DNA of 64,000 nucleotides from JACVRN01 sp036403815 (GCA_036403815.1 DASWQH010000066.1:1-64000); one strand, 5' to 3'. Numbered from the stretch's first letter, positions 7,064 to 16,756 are shown. Notes: a model not told the origin generated them from the letters alone. Translations and numbers: made by a program.

Positions 7064-9274
7064 ATGGCTATGTCACAAACTCAGGGCTATCAAACATTCG
7101 AAGGCGAAGGCGGCGATCAATTCCTGCGCGAGCAGGCTCAGCCCGAACTCTACCGGCTCAATCCCTTTCGAGTGCTGGGCGTTTCCATCTATGCCAGCGA
7201 GCGCGAAATCAAAAAGCAAGGCGAGCTGCTTAAAATGATGATTAAGCGCGGCGGCGGTGGCGGCGGCAACGGCTCGTCGCGCACCAAGGGGCCGCTCCCC
7301 CTCGACGCCGTGCCGGACGAGCACGCCGTGCGGGACGCGACCCAGCGTTTACTGAACCTTGAGCACCGTATTGTAGATGAGCTTTTCTGGCTCTGGCCGC
7401 AATCTCCTGAACAGGCAAAAACTGACGAGGCGCTCAACGCTTTGTTCTCCAACGATCACAATGCCGCAACCGCGCTGTGGGCAGCACAGATACGTAAGCC
7501 CGATAACGAAGGCGTAGCAGTACATAATCTGGCTATACTTAATCACGCTCTAGCGCTTGATCTTGAATGTAACGCGGGCGGTGCAGGTAAAGCCGCCGAA
7601 GGTAAGGATTATTACTGGCAGAAGGCTTTTCATTACTGGCATCTGCTGCTGGAGACGGAAGAGTTCTGGGGACGCTTCAACTCACGCCTGCGTGAATTGA
7701 ACGACCCGCGCCTGACCCCTGGTGTCGGGCGCAGGCTCAGGCTTGCGCTGCCCGAAGCTCTGCTGTCAATCAACGCACGTCTTGCAGCACAGGCTACCGA
7801 AGAAGGGCGCAAGAGCGAGGCCGACCGCCATTTCGTGCTGATGCGTCAATCGGGCTTCGCTTCGGAGGCTCTGGAAGATTCAGCCAAGCAGGCTGTGGAG
7901 CCAATCTGCGCGCAGATCGAAAAGCTGTGCCGTGAGGCTTATGCGCAGGCCGAGGCCAATCCGCCGCAGGCCGATACCGCCACGAAGAACCTGCTGCGTG
8001 ACGTTAAGCCGCTCCTGGAGACAGTTGACAGCCTGTTGCCTGCGGGCAATTCTGCACGCGATACGGCGCACGACGCTGCCGCCACTAACATCCTGGATTG
8101 CGCCATCAAATTCGGTAACGAGACGGATCGCTGGACAGAGGCGCGCCCGCTCATCGAACCGGCGGAGGCCATCGCCGCCAGCGAGAGCGTGCGCTTTCGC
8201 GTTCGCGAGAACCTGCAAATCTTTCGCCTCCTCGTAGTCGAAGCGCAGCTCTGGTCTATCTATAATTCCGAGGCAAAGCTACAGGCCAAATTCGACAAGA
8301 TAAAGAAAGAGGTTGCTCCAGCTTTCAGAAACCTGAAGGAGAGTTGGAACAACGAATTTGGCCCGCAGAGATTGGACAAGCTGGCCGATGACCTCGCTTC
8401 CGCTTTGCGCTTGATAGCCGTTGACCTGCACAACGAGCATAAGCAGAGCGAGCTGGCTTATAAAGTTCTGAAGCTTGCTGCGGAGTTTGTTGTCGGAGAA
8501 GAAGGGCGACTGAAGATAGAGTCCGACACGCAAGTCATTTATGCTGTTAAGATAGTCAACAAGATTAAGAGTCTCTATCCGAAGTCGCGTGCAGATGCGC
8601 TCCTGAATGCGCCCAAGATCGAACAGATTCTCAGAGACGCCGACCGCATGATGCCGCAGTGGGACACTTCCAGAGACGAGATTGCGCTTGGCCTGCTAAT
8701 CTCTCTGATAGATTTCACAGAAAAGAATAACGACTGGAGCTTTACACAGAAGATACTCAATCTGGCGCTGCCCTTTGCCGTCTCTTCCGATGCGCGCTCA
8801 AGACTTTTGGAGAACATGGAGACGATCAGGCGAAACCTGATTTACAATCCCGTTCCCACATACGGCAGCACATCATCGTATCCAAGCAGCTCGTCAAGCT
8901 CATACGGCTCCTATGGCTCCACGGCCACAGCGCCGCAATCGTCAACCGTACAGGGCTTGGGTCTGGGCGGCACGAGCACCTATAACCCTCCTGCATCTTC
9001 TGGCAGCTCTAGTCCCAGCACAACCACGCCTTACGGAGGAACATACTACGGCACTGCCTCCGGCCTCTCTACGGCCACGCTCATCCTGGGCATAGTGTCC
9101 CTCTTTGTATGCAGCTTTGGCGGTATCGTCCCCATCATCATGGGCGGGATTGAGCTGAAGAACATCAGTAACAATCAGTCTCCGGTAGCTGGCCGCGAGA
9201 GAGCCAAGGCAGGATTAATCCTGGGCATCATCAGTCTTCTAATATCAATCTACTTTTTCACGCGCCGTTTCTGA
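7064..9274 (+). CDS. Large J-domain-like protein with C-terminal DUF4190 membrane domain
   Basis: The N-terminus has RLNPFRVLGVSIYASEREI near residue 30, which resembles the start of a J-domain, but no HPD motif is visible, so true J activity is doubtful. A glycine run follows (about residues 63-70), then some 500 residues of charged helical sequence, a Ser/Tyr/Gly/Thr-rich linker, and a C-terminal DUF4190-like part with two hydrophobic segments (TLILGIVSLFVCSF and LILGIISLLISIYF). The topology predicts a cytosolic helical body anchored at its C-terminus. It begins four bases after the kinase gene, indicating tight co-expression, and lies upstream of GrpE-like and Hsp70 genes. Confidence 0.7.
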   Translation: MAMSQTQGYQTFEGEGGDQFLREQAQPELYRLNPFRVLGVSIYASEREIKKQGELLKMMIKRGGGGGGNGSSRTKGPLPLDAVPDEHAVRDATQRLLNLEHRIVDELFWLWPQSPEQAKTDEALNALFSNDHNAATALWAAQIRKPDNEGVAVHNLAILNHALALDLECNAGGAGKAAEGKDYYWQKAFHYWHLLLETEEFWGRFNSRLRELNDPRLTPGVGRRLRLALPEALLSINARLAAQATEEGRKSEADRHFVLMRQSGFASEALEDSAKQAVEPICAQIEKLCREAYAQAEANPPQADTATKNLLRDVKPLLETVDSLLPAGNSARDTAHDAAATNILDCAIKFGNETDRWTEARPLIEPAEAIAASESVRFRVRENLQIFRLLVVEAQLWSIYNSEAKLQAKFDKIKKEVAPAFRNLKESWNNEFGPQRLDKLADDLASALRLIAVDLHNEHKQSELAYKVLKLAAEFVVGEEGRLKIESDTQVIYAVKIVNKIKSLYPKSRADALLNAPKIEQILRDADRMMPQWDTSRDEIALGLLISLIDFTEKNNDWSFTQKILNLALPFAVSSDARSRLLENMETIRRNLIYNPVPTYGSTSSYPSSSSSSYGSYGSTATAPQSSTVQGLGLGGTSTYNPPASSGSSSPSTTTPYGGTYYGTASGLSTATLILGIVSLFVCSFGGIVPIIMGGIELKNISNNQSPVAGRERAKAGLILGIISLLISIYFFTRRF

Positions 9275-9305
9275 ACACCGGAACGGGTCACCGGTTTTAA
9301 GCTCT

Positions 9306-9962
9306 GTGCCAAACATTCCGGCTGAACGACGGAGACAAAAAAAACTCCGGGAAAGCAGTTCCCTGATGAAGATAAAGCTTAAGAAGCCCAAGCGTAAGCG
9401 AAACGTCCAGCAGTCTCAGGAGCTTCTGGCTGGGGCACGGCAGTTCATGCATCCGGCTGAGTTTCGCATCGCGCCGCCTGTGGAAACATCGCCCGATTTA
9501 ATAGAGCAGGTGCTACGCGCTTTAATCTCCAGACGCCCGCAGCCGCAGCAGCAACAGAGCAGCACGAAAGAGTTGGAACAGGCCGCCGCCTATAAAGAGC
9601 TGTCCCATTTCGTAGTCTCTCTGCTGGCCGATGTCGGAACAGGATTGTGGCGTATGAGGCAGAAGATGGTGCAGCCGGGCACCAACCTGCCGCAGGAAGA
9701 GATGCGCCGCGCCTTTCGTCATCTTGAATCAACGTGGGATGTACTGGCGCAATCGGACGTGCAGATTATAGATCACACTGGCGAAGCCATGCCGGAAGCA
9801 GGCGTTTACAGCCTGAAGGTTCTGGCTTACGAGCCTACGCCCGGACTACGCAGGGAAAAGGTGGTCGAGACCATCAAGCCTACAATCTACTTCAGAGACC
9901 AGATGATACAGATGGGCGAAGTCATCGTCGGAACACCGCCTGCTCAACAGGTATTGAGCTGA
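9306..9962 (+). CDS. GrpE-like putative nucleotide exchange factor
   Basis: The last 60 residues (GEAMPEAGVYSLKVLAYEP ... VVETIKPTIYFRDQMIQMGEVIVGTP) match the pattern of the GrpE C-terminal beta domain, which opens the Hsp70 nucleotide cleft. The central residues about 90-150 are helical, as expected for the GrpE stalk. The match is distant and the usual strict motifs are not all seen. The N-terminus is very basic (KKPKRKRN). I kept the GTG at 9306; ATG at 9366 is an alternative. The neighbouring Hsp70 gene strongly supports the role; otherwise it would be called hypothetical. Confidence 0.6.
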   Translation: MPNIPAERRRQKKLRESSSLMKIKLKKPKRKRNVQQSQELLAGARQFMHPAEFRIAPPVETSPDLIEQVLRALISRRPQPQQQQSSTKELEQAAAYKELSHFVVSLLADVGTGLWRMRQKMVQPGTNLPQEEMRRAFRHLESTWDVLAQSDVQIIDHTGEAMPEAGVYSLKVLAYEPTPGLRREKVVETIKPTIYFRDQMIQMGEVIVGTPPAQQVLS

Positions 9963-10014
9963 TTGTCAGACTCAATCTACGAACGGTAGCTATTCAGAAG
10001 ATTGGAGGACGAAC

Positions 10015-10650
10015 ATGCGAGCCTGGACGATAGTTATTCTGGTGATGGTTGTGTGGATAATCTTCAGGATATTTTTCGGAAGCTTAATGGGCGGCTTCAT
10101 GGGCGGCAGGCCAAGCTCCGTTATGACCAATTCCAATAACAGAAACAACAGTAATTCCTCTTACGGCAACTCGAACTATAACAGCAATGCCAACAATGCC
10201 AACAATGCTGCCCTGAATGCGCAACGCTTGAAAGACAACACCAGCATGTATGCACAAAAGCCTACGCAATCCAAGCTGACGGGTACACCATATATCATTA
10301 ACAAGCTGGTGGTTCTCTCACGCGACAGTGCGAAGGACACGTATTCAGACTCCTACTCAGGCACGCTGGCCGCTAAATCACCCGAGGAGGTGGGGACGGT
10401 CGCGCTGGTTGATTGCAAGCGATTATTTGTGGGCAACTATGGCAATGGCTATAAGTCTGTGCCGGGATACGTCTGGCGTTGCGACATGACGCTGATTGAC
10501 AGAACCATCAACGCGATTATCTACAGGAAAAACTTCAACGGCGAAGGACTGGGGAAGGAAGTTTACGTAAGCACTTATGCAACAGAGGCTGAGGGAGACA
10601 AACCGACTTCCGACATCACAAGCTTCTTAGAGAAACTCCCGCGCAGATAG
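10015..10650 (+). CDS. Membrane-anchored hypothetical protein
   Basis: A single N-terminal membrane segment (WTIVILVMVVWIIFRIFF, about residues 3-20) is followed by a Gly-Met stretch, an Asn/Ser-rich linker of about 50 residues, and a C-terminal folded domain of about 125 residues with VALVDCKRLFVGNYGNG. Topology is probably N-in with the domain outside, but either side is possible. I do not recognise the domain. ATTGGAGG is about 8 bases upstream of the ATG. It is in the middle of the kinase-Hsp70 operon, so it may hold the chaperone at the membrane. Confidence 0.6.
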   Translation: MRAWTIVILVMVVWIIFRIFFGSLMGGFMGGRPSSVMTNSNNRNNSNSSYGNSNYNSNANNANNAALNAQRLKDNTSMYAQKPTQSKLTGTPYIINKLVVLSRDSAKDTYSDSYSGTLAAKSPEEVGTVALVDCKRLFVGNYGNGYKSVPGYVWRCDMTLIDRTINAIIYRKNFNGEGLGKEVYVSTYATEAEGDKPTSDITSFLEKLPRR

Positions 10651-10755
10651 GAAGCCGCAGCCTTTCGCTAAGACGTGTATAGAAAGCTACAGACAAGTTA
10701 AGCAGCCAGGGCAAAGCGTTATTACAGGTGTGATTACAGGACTGGAGTGAAGAAC

Positions 10756-13248
10756 ATGAAGAGGGATACCGCCGACTTCGGCATAGATTTAGGCACGACC
10801 AATAGCGCCATAGGCGTGCTGCGTGGCATGGATGTCGAGATCATCAAAAACAACGAAGACTTCGATTACACGCCGTCGGTCGTCCACATAGATAAGAGCA
10901 AGAGCATGATTGTCGGCAGGGCAGCCAAGGAGAAGTTGGATAAGGACGAGAAGAACACCTACGCCGAGTTCAAGCTACAGATGGGGACGGACGCGGAATT
11001 CAACTTCGAGCGGAGCGGTCGGCGTATGCGTCCAGAAGAGCTATCGGCGGAAGTATTGAAATCGCTCAAGGCCGATGTCAAGAAAAGGCTGGGGGAAGAT
11101 TTACATTCTGCCGTCATCACAGTGCCTGCGGCTTTCGAGCTGCCGCAATGCGAAGCGACCAATCGCGCGGCTCAACTGGCAGGCATCACCTTCAGCCCGC
11201 TATTACAAGAGCCTGTGGCGGCTGCTCTCGCTCATGGCTTCCAAAGCGAGAGCGATAGAGTCTTCTGGCTGGTTTATGACTTCGGCGGCGGCACCTTTGA
11301 CGCAGCGGTCATGCAGGTCAGAGACGGCATGATTCAGGTGGTGAATCATGGCGGCGATAATCATCTTGGCGGCAAGCTGATCGACTGGGCAATAGTCAAA
11401 GAGATTTTCATTCCGGCCATCCTTCAAGAGCACCGCCTCACGGATTTTCGTCACGGGAATCCCCGTTGGAGCAGGGCGATTGCGAAACTGAAACAGGCCG
11501 CGGAAGAGGCCAAGATAAGGCTCTCGAACAGCGAATCGGCGGAGATTCTGGAAGAGTTTCCGGACGACGACGGCGAGTTAATTGAATTCGAATACACACT
11601 CAGGCGCAGCGAGCTTGAGAAGCTGGCAGAGCCTTTCATACTCCGCTCCATCAACATTTGTCGTCAGGTCTTAGCCGAGCGGCGTCTGGGAACGAGCAGC
11701 GTGGAGAAGGTGCTGCTTGTCGGCGGGCCTACGAAAATTCCTTACCTGCGCGAGCGTTTGTCAGACCCGCGTAATGGGCTGGGCATTCCGCTGGAAATTA
11801 CTCTTGACCCTATGACGGTCGTCGCGCGCGGCGCGGCCATTTTTGCAGGCACCCAGCGCATAGATAATCAAGAAGCATCGGTGCCGCTCGTAGCCGGACA
11901 ATATGCCATAGAGCTTGAGTATCAACCGACGGGGCCAGACCCTGAGCCTTTAGTTGGTGGTCAGGTCATGCCGCAGAACGGCGAGAGTCTTTCCGGCTAT
12001 TCAATAGAGTTCGTAAACGCGGAGGCTCGCCCCCCTTGGCGCAGCGGCAAAGTCTCTCTCACGCCCGATGGATACTTCGACGCCACGCTGTGGGCGGAAA
12101 AGGGGCGCAAGAATAATTTTCAAATAGAGCTGCTGGACAAGACCGGGCGTAAATTGGAGAGTCGGCCTGACAATTTCTCTTACACCATAGCTGTGGGCTT
12201 GGGTGAAACACTCCTGATTCAATCCATAGGAGTCGCCAAGGCGAACAACGAAGTCCAGTGGTACTTTGAAAAGGGCGCAACTTTACCTTTGCGTAAACGC
12301 TTTGAATTCAAAACCGTGGACGACCTACACAAAGGGCTACAGGGAGAGTCCATCAAGATTCCGGTCGTGGAAGGCGAGCACAAGAAGGCTGACCGTAATC
12401 CGCTGATCGGTTATCTGGAAATCCTGTCCGCAGACATCAAGCGCGATGTGCCCGCCGGGACGACTGTCGAAATCACAATCGAGCTTGATAAATCCCGTCT
12501 GGTGAAAGCACACGCCTACATAGACATACTGGATCAGGAGTTTGAAAAAGTCATAGAGATGAAGAAGCCGACTCCCGACGCAGTAGTGCTGCAACAGGAG
12601 GTTGAAGAAGAGAAACAGCGTCTGGAGCGAATCAAAGACAAGGTTGCCTCGACGGCTGACTCCAAAGTCCTGAACGTGCTGGAAACAATTGAGAATGAAA
12701 AGATGCTCGAAGAAGTTGAGAGCACACTCGATGCCGCGCAGGTTGATCGTGATGCCGCAGACAAATGCCAGAACCGCCTGCTCAGTCTAAAGGCGGCGGT
12801 GGATAAGCTGGAAGAGGCTATGGAGATTCCCAGCCTGGTGGCGGAGGCCAATCAAATCACGGATTGGACGCGGCAGATTGTAGAGCAATACGGACAGCAG
12901 GCAGACCAGCGCAAGTTTGAGATTCTGGAGCGCGAGCTAAACAACATGATCCAGTCCAACTCGACCAATCCGACGGAGCTTTCACGCAAGATAGACCAGA
13001 TGGATGCTTTAAGAATGAAGCTGCTCACGGCCAGACCCGATTGGTGGGTGGGCTTCCTTGCGGAACTGGAAGAGCACAGAGCCAGTATGACGAACCCTGC
13101 TCTGGCCGAGCAATTGTTTAGCCAGGGGATGCGCTCAGTCAGCAATAACGATGTCGAAGGACTCAAGTCTGCATGTCGGCAGCTTCTGCAACTGCTGCCC
13201 ACGCAGGAGCAGAAGCAACTGGGACGCTATGGCGCGGGCGTGATCTGA
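10756..13248 (+). CDS. Hsp70 (DnaK-like) chaperone with extended C-terminus
   Basis: An actin-fold ATPase domain is clear: phosphate-1 FGIDLGTTNSAIGVL at the N-terminus, phosphate-2 VYDFGGGTFDAAVM near residue 175, and the adenosine motif VLLVGGPTKIPYLRERL near residue 320. The remaining about 460 residues are much longer than in DnaK (about 250) and include a beta-sandwich-like part and long helices, with no EEVD-type tail. It is a specialised Hsp70, not housekeeping DnaK. I chose ATG 10756 because GGAGTG sits 8 bases before it; a GTG at 10747 is in frame. Neighbours suggest a dedicated co-chaperone set and control by the operon's kinase (inference). Confidence 0.9.
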   Translation: MKRDTADFGIDLGTTNSAIGVLRGMDVEIIKNNEDFDYTPSVVHIDKSKSMIVGRAAKEKLDKDEKNTYAEFKLQMGTDAEFNFERSGRRMRPEELSAEVLKSLKADVKKRLGEDLHSAVITVPAAFELPQCEATNRAAQLAGITFSPLLQEPVAAALAHGFQSESDRVFWLVYDFGGGTFDAAVMQVRDGMIQVVNHGGDNHLGGKLIDWAIVKEIFIPAILQEHRLTDFRHGNPRWSRAIAKLKQAAEEAKIRLSNSESAEILEEFPDDDGELIEFEYTLRRSELEKLAEPFILRSINICRQVLAERRLGTSSVEKVLLVGGPTKIPYLRERLSDPRNGLGIPLEITLDPMTVVARGAAIFAGTQRIDNQEASVPLVAGQYAIELEYQPTGPDPEPLVGGQVMPQNGESLSGYSIEFVNAEARPPWRSGKVSLTPDGYFDATLWAEKGRKNNFQIELLDKTGRKLESRPDNFSYTIAVGLGETLLIQSIGVAKANNEVQWYFEKGATLPLRKRFEFKTVDDLHKGLQGESIKIPVVEGEHKKADRNPLIGYLEILSADIKRDVPAGTTVEITIELDKSRLVKAHAYIDILDQEFEKVIEMKKPTPDAVVLQQEVEEEKQRLERIKDKVASTADSKVLNVLETIENEKMLEEVESTLDAAQVDRDAADKCQNRLLSLKAAVDKLEEAMEIPSLVAEANQITDWTRQIVEQYGQQADQRKFEILERELNNMIQSNSTNPTELSRKIDQMDALRMKLLTARPDWWVGFLAELEEHRASMTNPALAEQLFSQGMRSVSNNDVEGLKSACRQLLQLLPTQEQKQLGRYGAGVI

Positions 13249-13266
13249 GGTGGAAAGCGAGCAATC

Positions 13267-14226
13267 ATGCAAACAGTAGAGTTGAAGACGAACAATGGCT
13301 CTATTGCAAATCCGGAGGCGTCTGCCGGTGCTCTGCTGGTCTATATAATGCTGGAGCGTGCCGCCAACCTCGCACGCGCTGGCCGTTATTCCGAGGCCGA
13401 AAGGTTGCTCGACAAGCTCAAGGCTGAGGATACGAGCAGCCCCCTTGTCCTGGACTTGCTTGCAAGAATACGCGCCCAGCAGGGACGCTTGCAGGATGCC
13501 GAATCTCTCTGGAACAAAGCACTGCGATTAGACCCTGCCAACGAGTTATACCAGAAAGCCCTCAAACGCATCACCCAGCTACAGAAACGACCCAGGTATC
13601 TATCGGCCTTGCTTTACATGCTGGCGGGAATGTTGATTATCGCGTGCGTTGGAGCCGCTATCTTTCTAATCCGTTGGAACAGGAGCGATAAAACGGTCGC
13701 CAGCAGCCAGGGAGCCGCAAGCGCGGGCGTTAATTCAAACACTTCAACTCAAGCTTCTTCTGTCGGCACTACGCCTGCGCCGTCGTCAAAGGAAGAGTTG
13801 TTTCCTGAATTCGTAAAACTGAACGTGACGGATTTATCTTTGAACAAAGAAGGAAATGAATTAGCCGGAGTATTTAAATCAGGATTATTTCTACGGAACA
13901 GTGTGCTCAAAGCTGAAGCCAGAGAGACGCTCTCAGAGCTTGGCAGGCAGTTGAAGCCTTATGCCGGAAAAATCTACGTCAGAGTCACAGGCAAGACCGA
14001 CGATGTACGCATACAAAAGGGTAGCTCCTTCCAGGACAACGCAGCTCTGGGCATGGGCAGGGCGATTGCGGTGGTTGAATACCTGCGCTCACAGGGACAA
14101 TTGCCAGCGAGCATGTTTCTCATCAGCAGCTCAGGCGAATCACAATCCCCTTACCCCAACGATTCTCAGGAAAACCGCTCGCGCAATCAAACAGTCGTGC
14201 TTCATATTTCTAAACTGCCACAGTAA
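13267..14226 (+). CDS. TPR protein with transmembrane segment and OmpA-like domain
   Basis: Residues about 20-105 hold tetratricopeptide-like helices (RAGRYSEAERLLDKLKAED; GRLQDAESLWNKALRLDP). One membrane segment follows (LLYMLAGMLIIACVGAAIFLI, about residues 115-135). The C-terminal half is OmpA/MotB-like (ETLSELGRQLKPYAGKIYVRVTGKTDD ... SQENRSRNQTVVLHI), a fold that binds peptidoglycan. The cytosolic TPR part could meet the Hsp70 while the outer part holds the cell wall. It is the last gene of the kinase operon, followed by a nested palindrome. The domain calls are by pattern; the linkage to the chaperone is inference. Confidence 0.75.
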   Translation: MQTVELKTNNGSIANPEASAGALLVYIMLERAANLARAGRYSEAERLLDKLKAEDTSSPLVLDLLARIRAQQGRLQDAESLWNKALRLDPANELYQKALKRITQLQKRPRYLSALLYMLAGMLIIACVGAAIFLIRWNRSDKTVASSQGAASAGVNSNTSTQASSVGTTPAPSSKEELFPEFVKLNVTDLSLNKEGNELAGVFKSGLFLRNSVLKAEARETLSELGRQLKPYAGKIYVRVTGKTDDVRIQKGSSFQDNAALGMGRAIAVVEYLRSQGQLPASMFLISSSGESQSPYPNDSQENRSRNQTVVLHISKLPQ

Positions 14227-14239
14227 AGATGAGCACTAT

Positions 14240-14442
14240 AGCCCCTGAAAGGGGCGGCAGAATTTAGCCCACGGCGCGAGCCGTGGGAATTGAGCAGTAT
14301 TGAAAGTTAAAAGCCCCGGTAGGGGCGAAAGAAATCTCAAGCCGTAGAATCTTTCGCCCCTGCCGGGGCTTCTAACCTTTTTTGGCGGCTTATTCCCATG
14401 ACTCACGTCATGGGCTAAATTCTGCCGCCCCTTTCAGGGGCT
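14240..14442. repeat. Nested palindrome, copy 2 of three, with compensatory changes
   Basis: Same A-B-A loop A-B-A layout as 5298-5504. The left B box is CCCACGGC GCGA GCCGTGGG, while the right B box is CCCATGAC TCAC GTCATGGG: two positions changed on each side, preserving all eight base pairs. Between the kinase operon and the convergent lipoprotein gene. Confidence 0.85.
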
Positions 14443-14468
14443 TTGCGGAGCACACTGTCTTCTTTGGT

Positions 14469-15191
14469 TTAGCTGTTGCCGCTCGCGCCGCCGCTGTACA
14501 TCTCGAAGTTGCCCCAGATTTGGTCAATGATAGCCTTGTTGGCTTCGTACTTATCTTCGGGCGTGTAGACCACCATCACGTAGTTGTCCGTTATGTCAGT
14601 GCCGACGAGAATCTTCATCTTGTACTTCTTACCATCGCTGTCAACGGAAGAGGCTTCGGCCAGCGCGTAATCGTCCGATTCGCCCTGAAGGGTGCCAGCC
14701 GTGACGTTCTCGCCCTGCTCTTTCATATCGTCTATGGTCATCTTCAACAGGTCATCTTTTGTAAGAGTCTTGTCTTTCCATGCATAGACTTCAACTCTAA
14801 CATCGGAAGGAGAAGGCACTTTAGCGACGAAAACGTCGGTGCCGCTAGAGGTGGTCGTAGAGTCGCCGATAGAGCCTTCGGGCAGCCAGAAGCCATAGCC
14901 CTTAACTTCGTCGGAATAGTAAATCCAGTTGGCCGGAACGGGAACTTTCTTGTCAGCCGGAATGGCCTTCGACTGCTGGCCTTCGGGTTTCTTCTCGTTC
15001 TTTATCTCGGTCTTCGGCTCAGGCGGTTTGGCCTTCGCTGCATTCGCATTCGCCGCACCGGCATTGGAGTTGGCAGGCTTGTTGGCCGTGTTCGAGCTTG
15101 TGTTCGAGTTCGTGCTGATGTTCGCGGTGCAAGAGCTTAGCGCGACCGTTAACGCCGCAAACGCGGCTGTTAGCAGAATTTTATTTCTCAT
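14469..15191 (-). CDS. Secreted lipoprotein, unknown function
   Basis: The N-terminus is a lipoprotein signal (MRNKILLTAAFAALTVAL then lipobox SSC at Cys21). About 60 residues of Asn/Ala/Ser/Lys-rich linker follow, then a folded domain from about residue 85 (NWIYYSDEVKGYGFWLPEGS) to the end. This resembles the small lipoprotein class whose domain recalls PsbP/DUF1795-type folds, but the match is weak. GAGGAG lies five bases before the ATG. It converges on the kinase operon across the nested palindrome. Confidence 0.7.
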   Translation of the reverse strand: MRNKILLTAAFAALTVALSSCTANISTNSNTSSNTANKPANSNAGAANANAAKAKPPEPKTEIKNEKKPEGQQSKAIPADKKVPVPANWIYYSDEVKGYGFWLPEGSIGDSTTTSSGTDVFVAKVPSPSDVRVEVYAWKDKTLTKDDLLKMTIDDMKEQGENVTAGTLQGESDDYALAEASSVDSDGKKYKMKILVGTDITDNYVMVVYTPEDKYEANKAIIDQIWGNFEMYSGGASGNS

Positions 15192-15530
15192 AGTTTCTCC
15201 TCAAAGGGGGTTTAGTAGAAGACGATTATTGCCAGCTACGTCTTCAAGACGTTGAAAGGTTCGGCAGAAATGTCTCCTGATCCGAAATTACACGGATGAA
15301 AAAAACTTGCTGCAAGAGGTAAAGCTGTTTTGTGACGATTGTTCTGCGAGCTAACTGTACAGTCATACGGAAGACTGCCCTTCGCCTTTCGAATGCTCTA
15401 TAAACTATCCGCTGGACAATTCGGCAATTATTAACACAACTTCGTCTCTTACGCCAGTAGCGCCCTGCGCCCCTGGCTGGAATCAAGCCTTGATTCCGTA
15501 GGGCTAGTGCCCCTGGCGCACCCGTTCGTA

Positions 15531-15560
15531 TTGTTTCGTTCAGGAACTTTCGAGTACAAT
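15531..15560 (+). promoter_or_regulatory. Promoter of the M50B-like gene
   Basis: TTGTTT at 15531-15536 and TACAAT at 15555-15560 with an 18-bp spacer; predicted transcription start about 50 bases before the ATG at 15620. The gene-free stretch 15192-15619 holds this promoter; nothing else in it is convincing. Confidence 0.5.
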
Positions 15561-15619
15561 AGGGCGTATCAAAAGTCATGGCCTAAGGCTAGCCACAGAC
15601 CGAGCGGAGAGTTATCGAG

Positions 15620-16414
15620 ATGAAGATACAGATTTCCCCAGATGCGCGCCCGCAGGTTCGCACGCTTATCATTGCGACACTGATCGCGCTGGCGCTCTGG
15701 TTCATCCCTTATGCGGAGATTCTGACCTACCCCTTCCGCATCTTTGTCACTTTCATACACGAAGGCGGTCACGCCATCGCAGCGCTCCTGACGGGCAACT
15801 CCGTTGCCAGCTTAAGCGTTGCGCCTAACGCGAGCGGTCTGACCGAGACCTACTCGACGGATGGCGGGCTGCTCTCGCGTTTGTTCATCTCAAGCGCGGG
15901 CTACATTGGAGCGATAGTTTACGGTACGCTGCTCCTCTTCCTGATTCGCCGCGCCGTCGCCGTACGCATTGTGCTTATTGGAACAGCCGTCTATATCTTT
16001 GCGCTTACCTTTTTCTTCGGGTTGTTTAATCCGATATGGAATCTGAGCGGGCTGTCCGCGATTCCTTTTACGCTCTTTGCAGGCATTCTGCTTTCTGCCG
16101 CGCTCGTCGCCATCGCACGCTACGCCAGCCCGCGCGTCGCTTCTTTCTTTGTCAGCTTCCTTGCAGTGCAATGCGTCCTTAACGCGCTGACCGATCTCAA
16201 AGCGGTTCTCTTTCTTTCGTCGCCCTGGGGAGCCAGCGTCCCGAACGACGCGCAGAACATGGCAAATGCAACAGGCATCCCTGCCTTCATCTGGGCTATC
16301 CTCTGGATCGGCGTCTCGCTCGGGCTGCTTTCGATGGCGATGCGTTTCTACGCCATCAGCAAGCATCCACCGCAGCAGCAGGACTTGCCCTTTGAAGAGC
16401 CTCTGGACGTGTAA
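15620..16414 (+). CDS. M50B-like membrane metalloprotease
   Basis: The HEGGHA motif near residue 49 is the HExxH zinc site of peptidase family M50, and its surroundings (FVTFIHEGGHAIAALLTGN) match the M50B-like group. Several membrane helices follow (YIGAIVYGTLLLFLI, AVYIFALTFFFGLF, AGILLSAALVAIARY, GLLSMAMRFY). At 264 residues it is of family length, with no PDZ domain. Such proteins resemble site-2 proteases but many have no known substrate. ATG 15620 follows a visible promoter. Confidence 0.8.
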   Translation: MKIQISPDARPQVRTLIIATLIALALWFIPYAEILTYPFRIFVTFIHEGGHAIAALLTGNSVASLSVAPNASGLTETYSTDGGLLSRLFISSAGYIGAIVYGTLLLFLIRRAVAVRIVLIGTAVYIFALTFFFGLFNPIWNLSGLSAIPFTLFAGILLSAALVAIARYASPRVASFFVSFLAVQCVLNALTDLKAVLFLSSPWGASVPNDAQNMANATGIPAFIWAILWIGVSLGLLSMAMRFYAISKHPPQQQDLPFEEPLDV

Positions 16415-16426
16415 GCTAAAAGCACT

Positions 16427-16753
16427 GTGAGCAACGAAATGAAGGGGCCGCCGGAAGCCTGTGCAGATCAGAGCACACCCGGCGGCCTTGATCTTTCTCC
16501 AACTGAACCACGCTGCCTTAGCTCTCTGCCAAAGGGAGCGCATCTCATCCTACGCTGTCGCAAGGACTGGCGCGACGCGACGGTCGTCGCCGTCACGCTG
16601 GAAGCCGTCACACTCTCGGTCACTTCTCCTACGGGCAGAACCTACCGCCTGCGCCGCCCGCCCGATTCCCCCATCTACTTCGACGGCTCAATCCCCATCC
16701 TCGGCGAAGGCCACTGGAAAACAGGCTTTGCACGCTACGACGCGCGATGGTAA
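16427..16753 (+). CDS. Small hypothetical protein, 108 residues
   Basis: The product has a polar Pro-rich N-terminus and a basic beta-like core (LILRCRKDWRDATVVAVTLE). GTG at 16427 is the start, 10 bases after the protease gene, so probably co-transcribed. No family recognised. Two Cys residues are present but no motif. Confidence 0.5.
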   Translation: MSNEMKGPPEACADQSTPGGLDLSPTEPRCLSSLPKGAHLILRCRKDWRDATVVAVTLEAVTLSVTSPTGRTYRLRRPPDSPIYFDGSIPILGEGHWKTGFARYDARW

Positions 16754-16756
16754 GCC

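Noticed and set aside
15244..15579. Minus-strand ORF of 111 codons between the lipoprotein and M50B-like genes
   Set aside because: No ribosome binding site, Arg-rich random composition, and it covers the promoter at 15531-15560.
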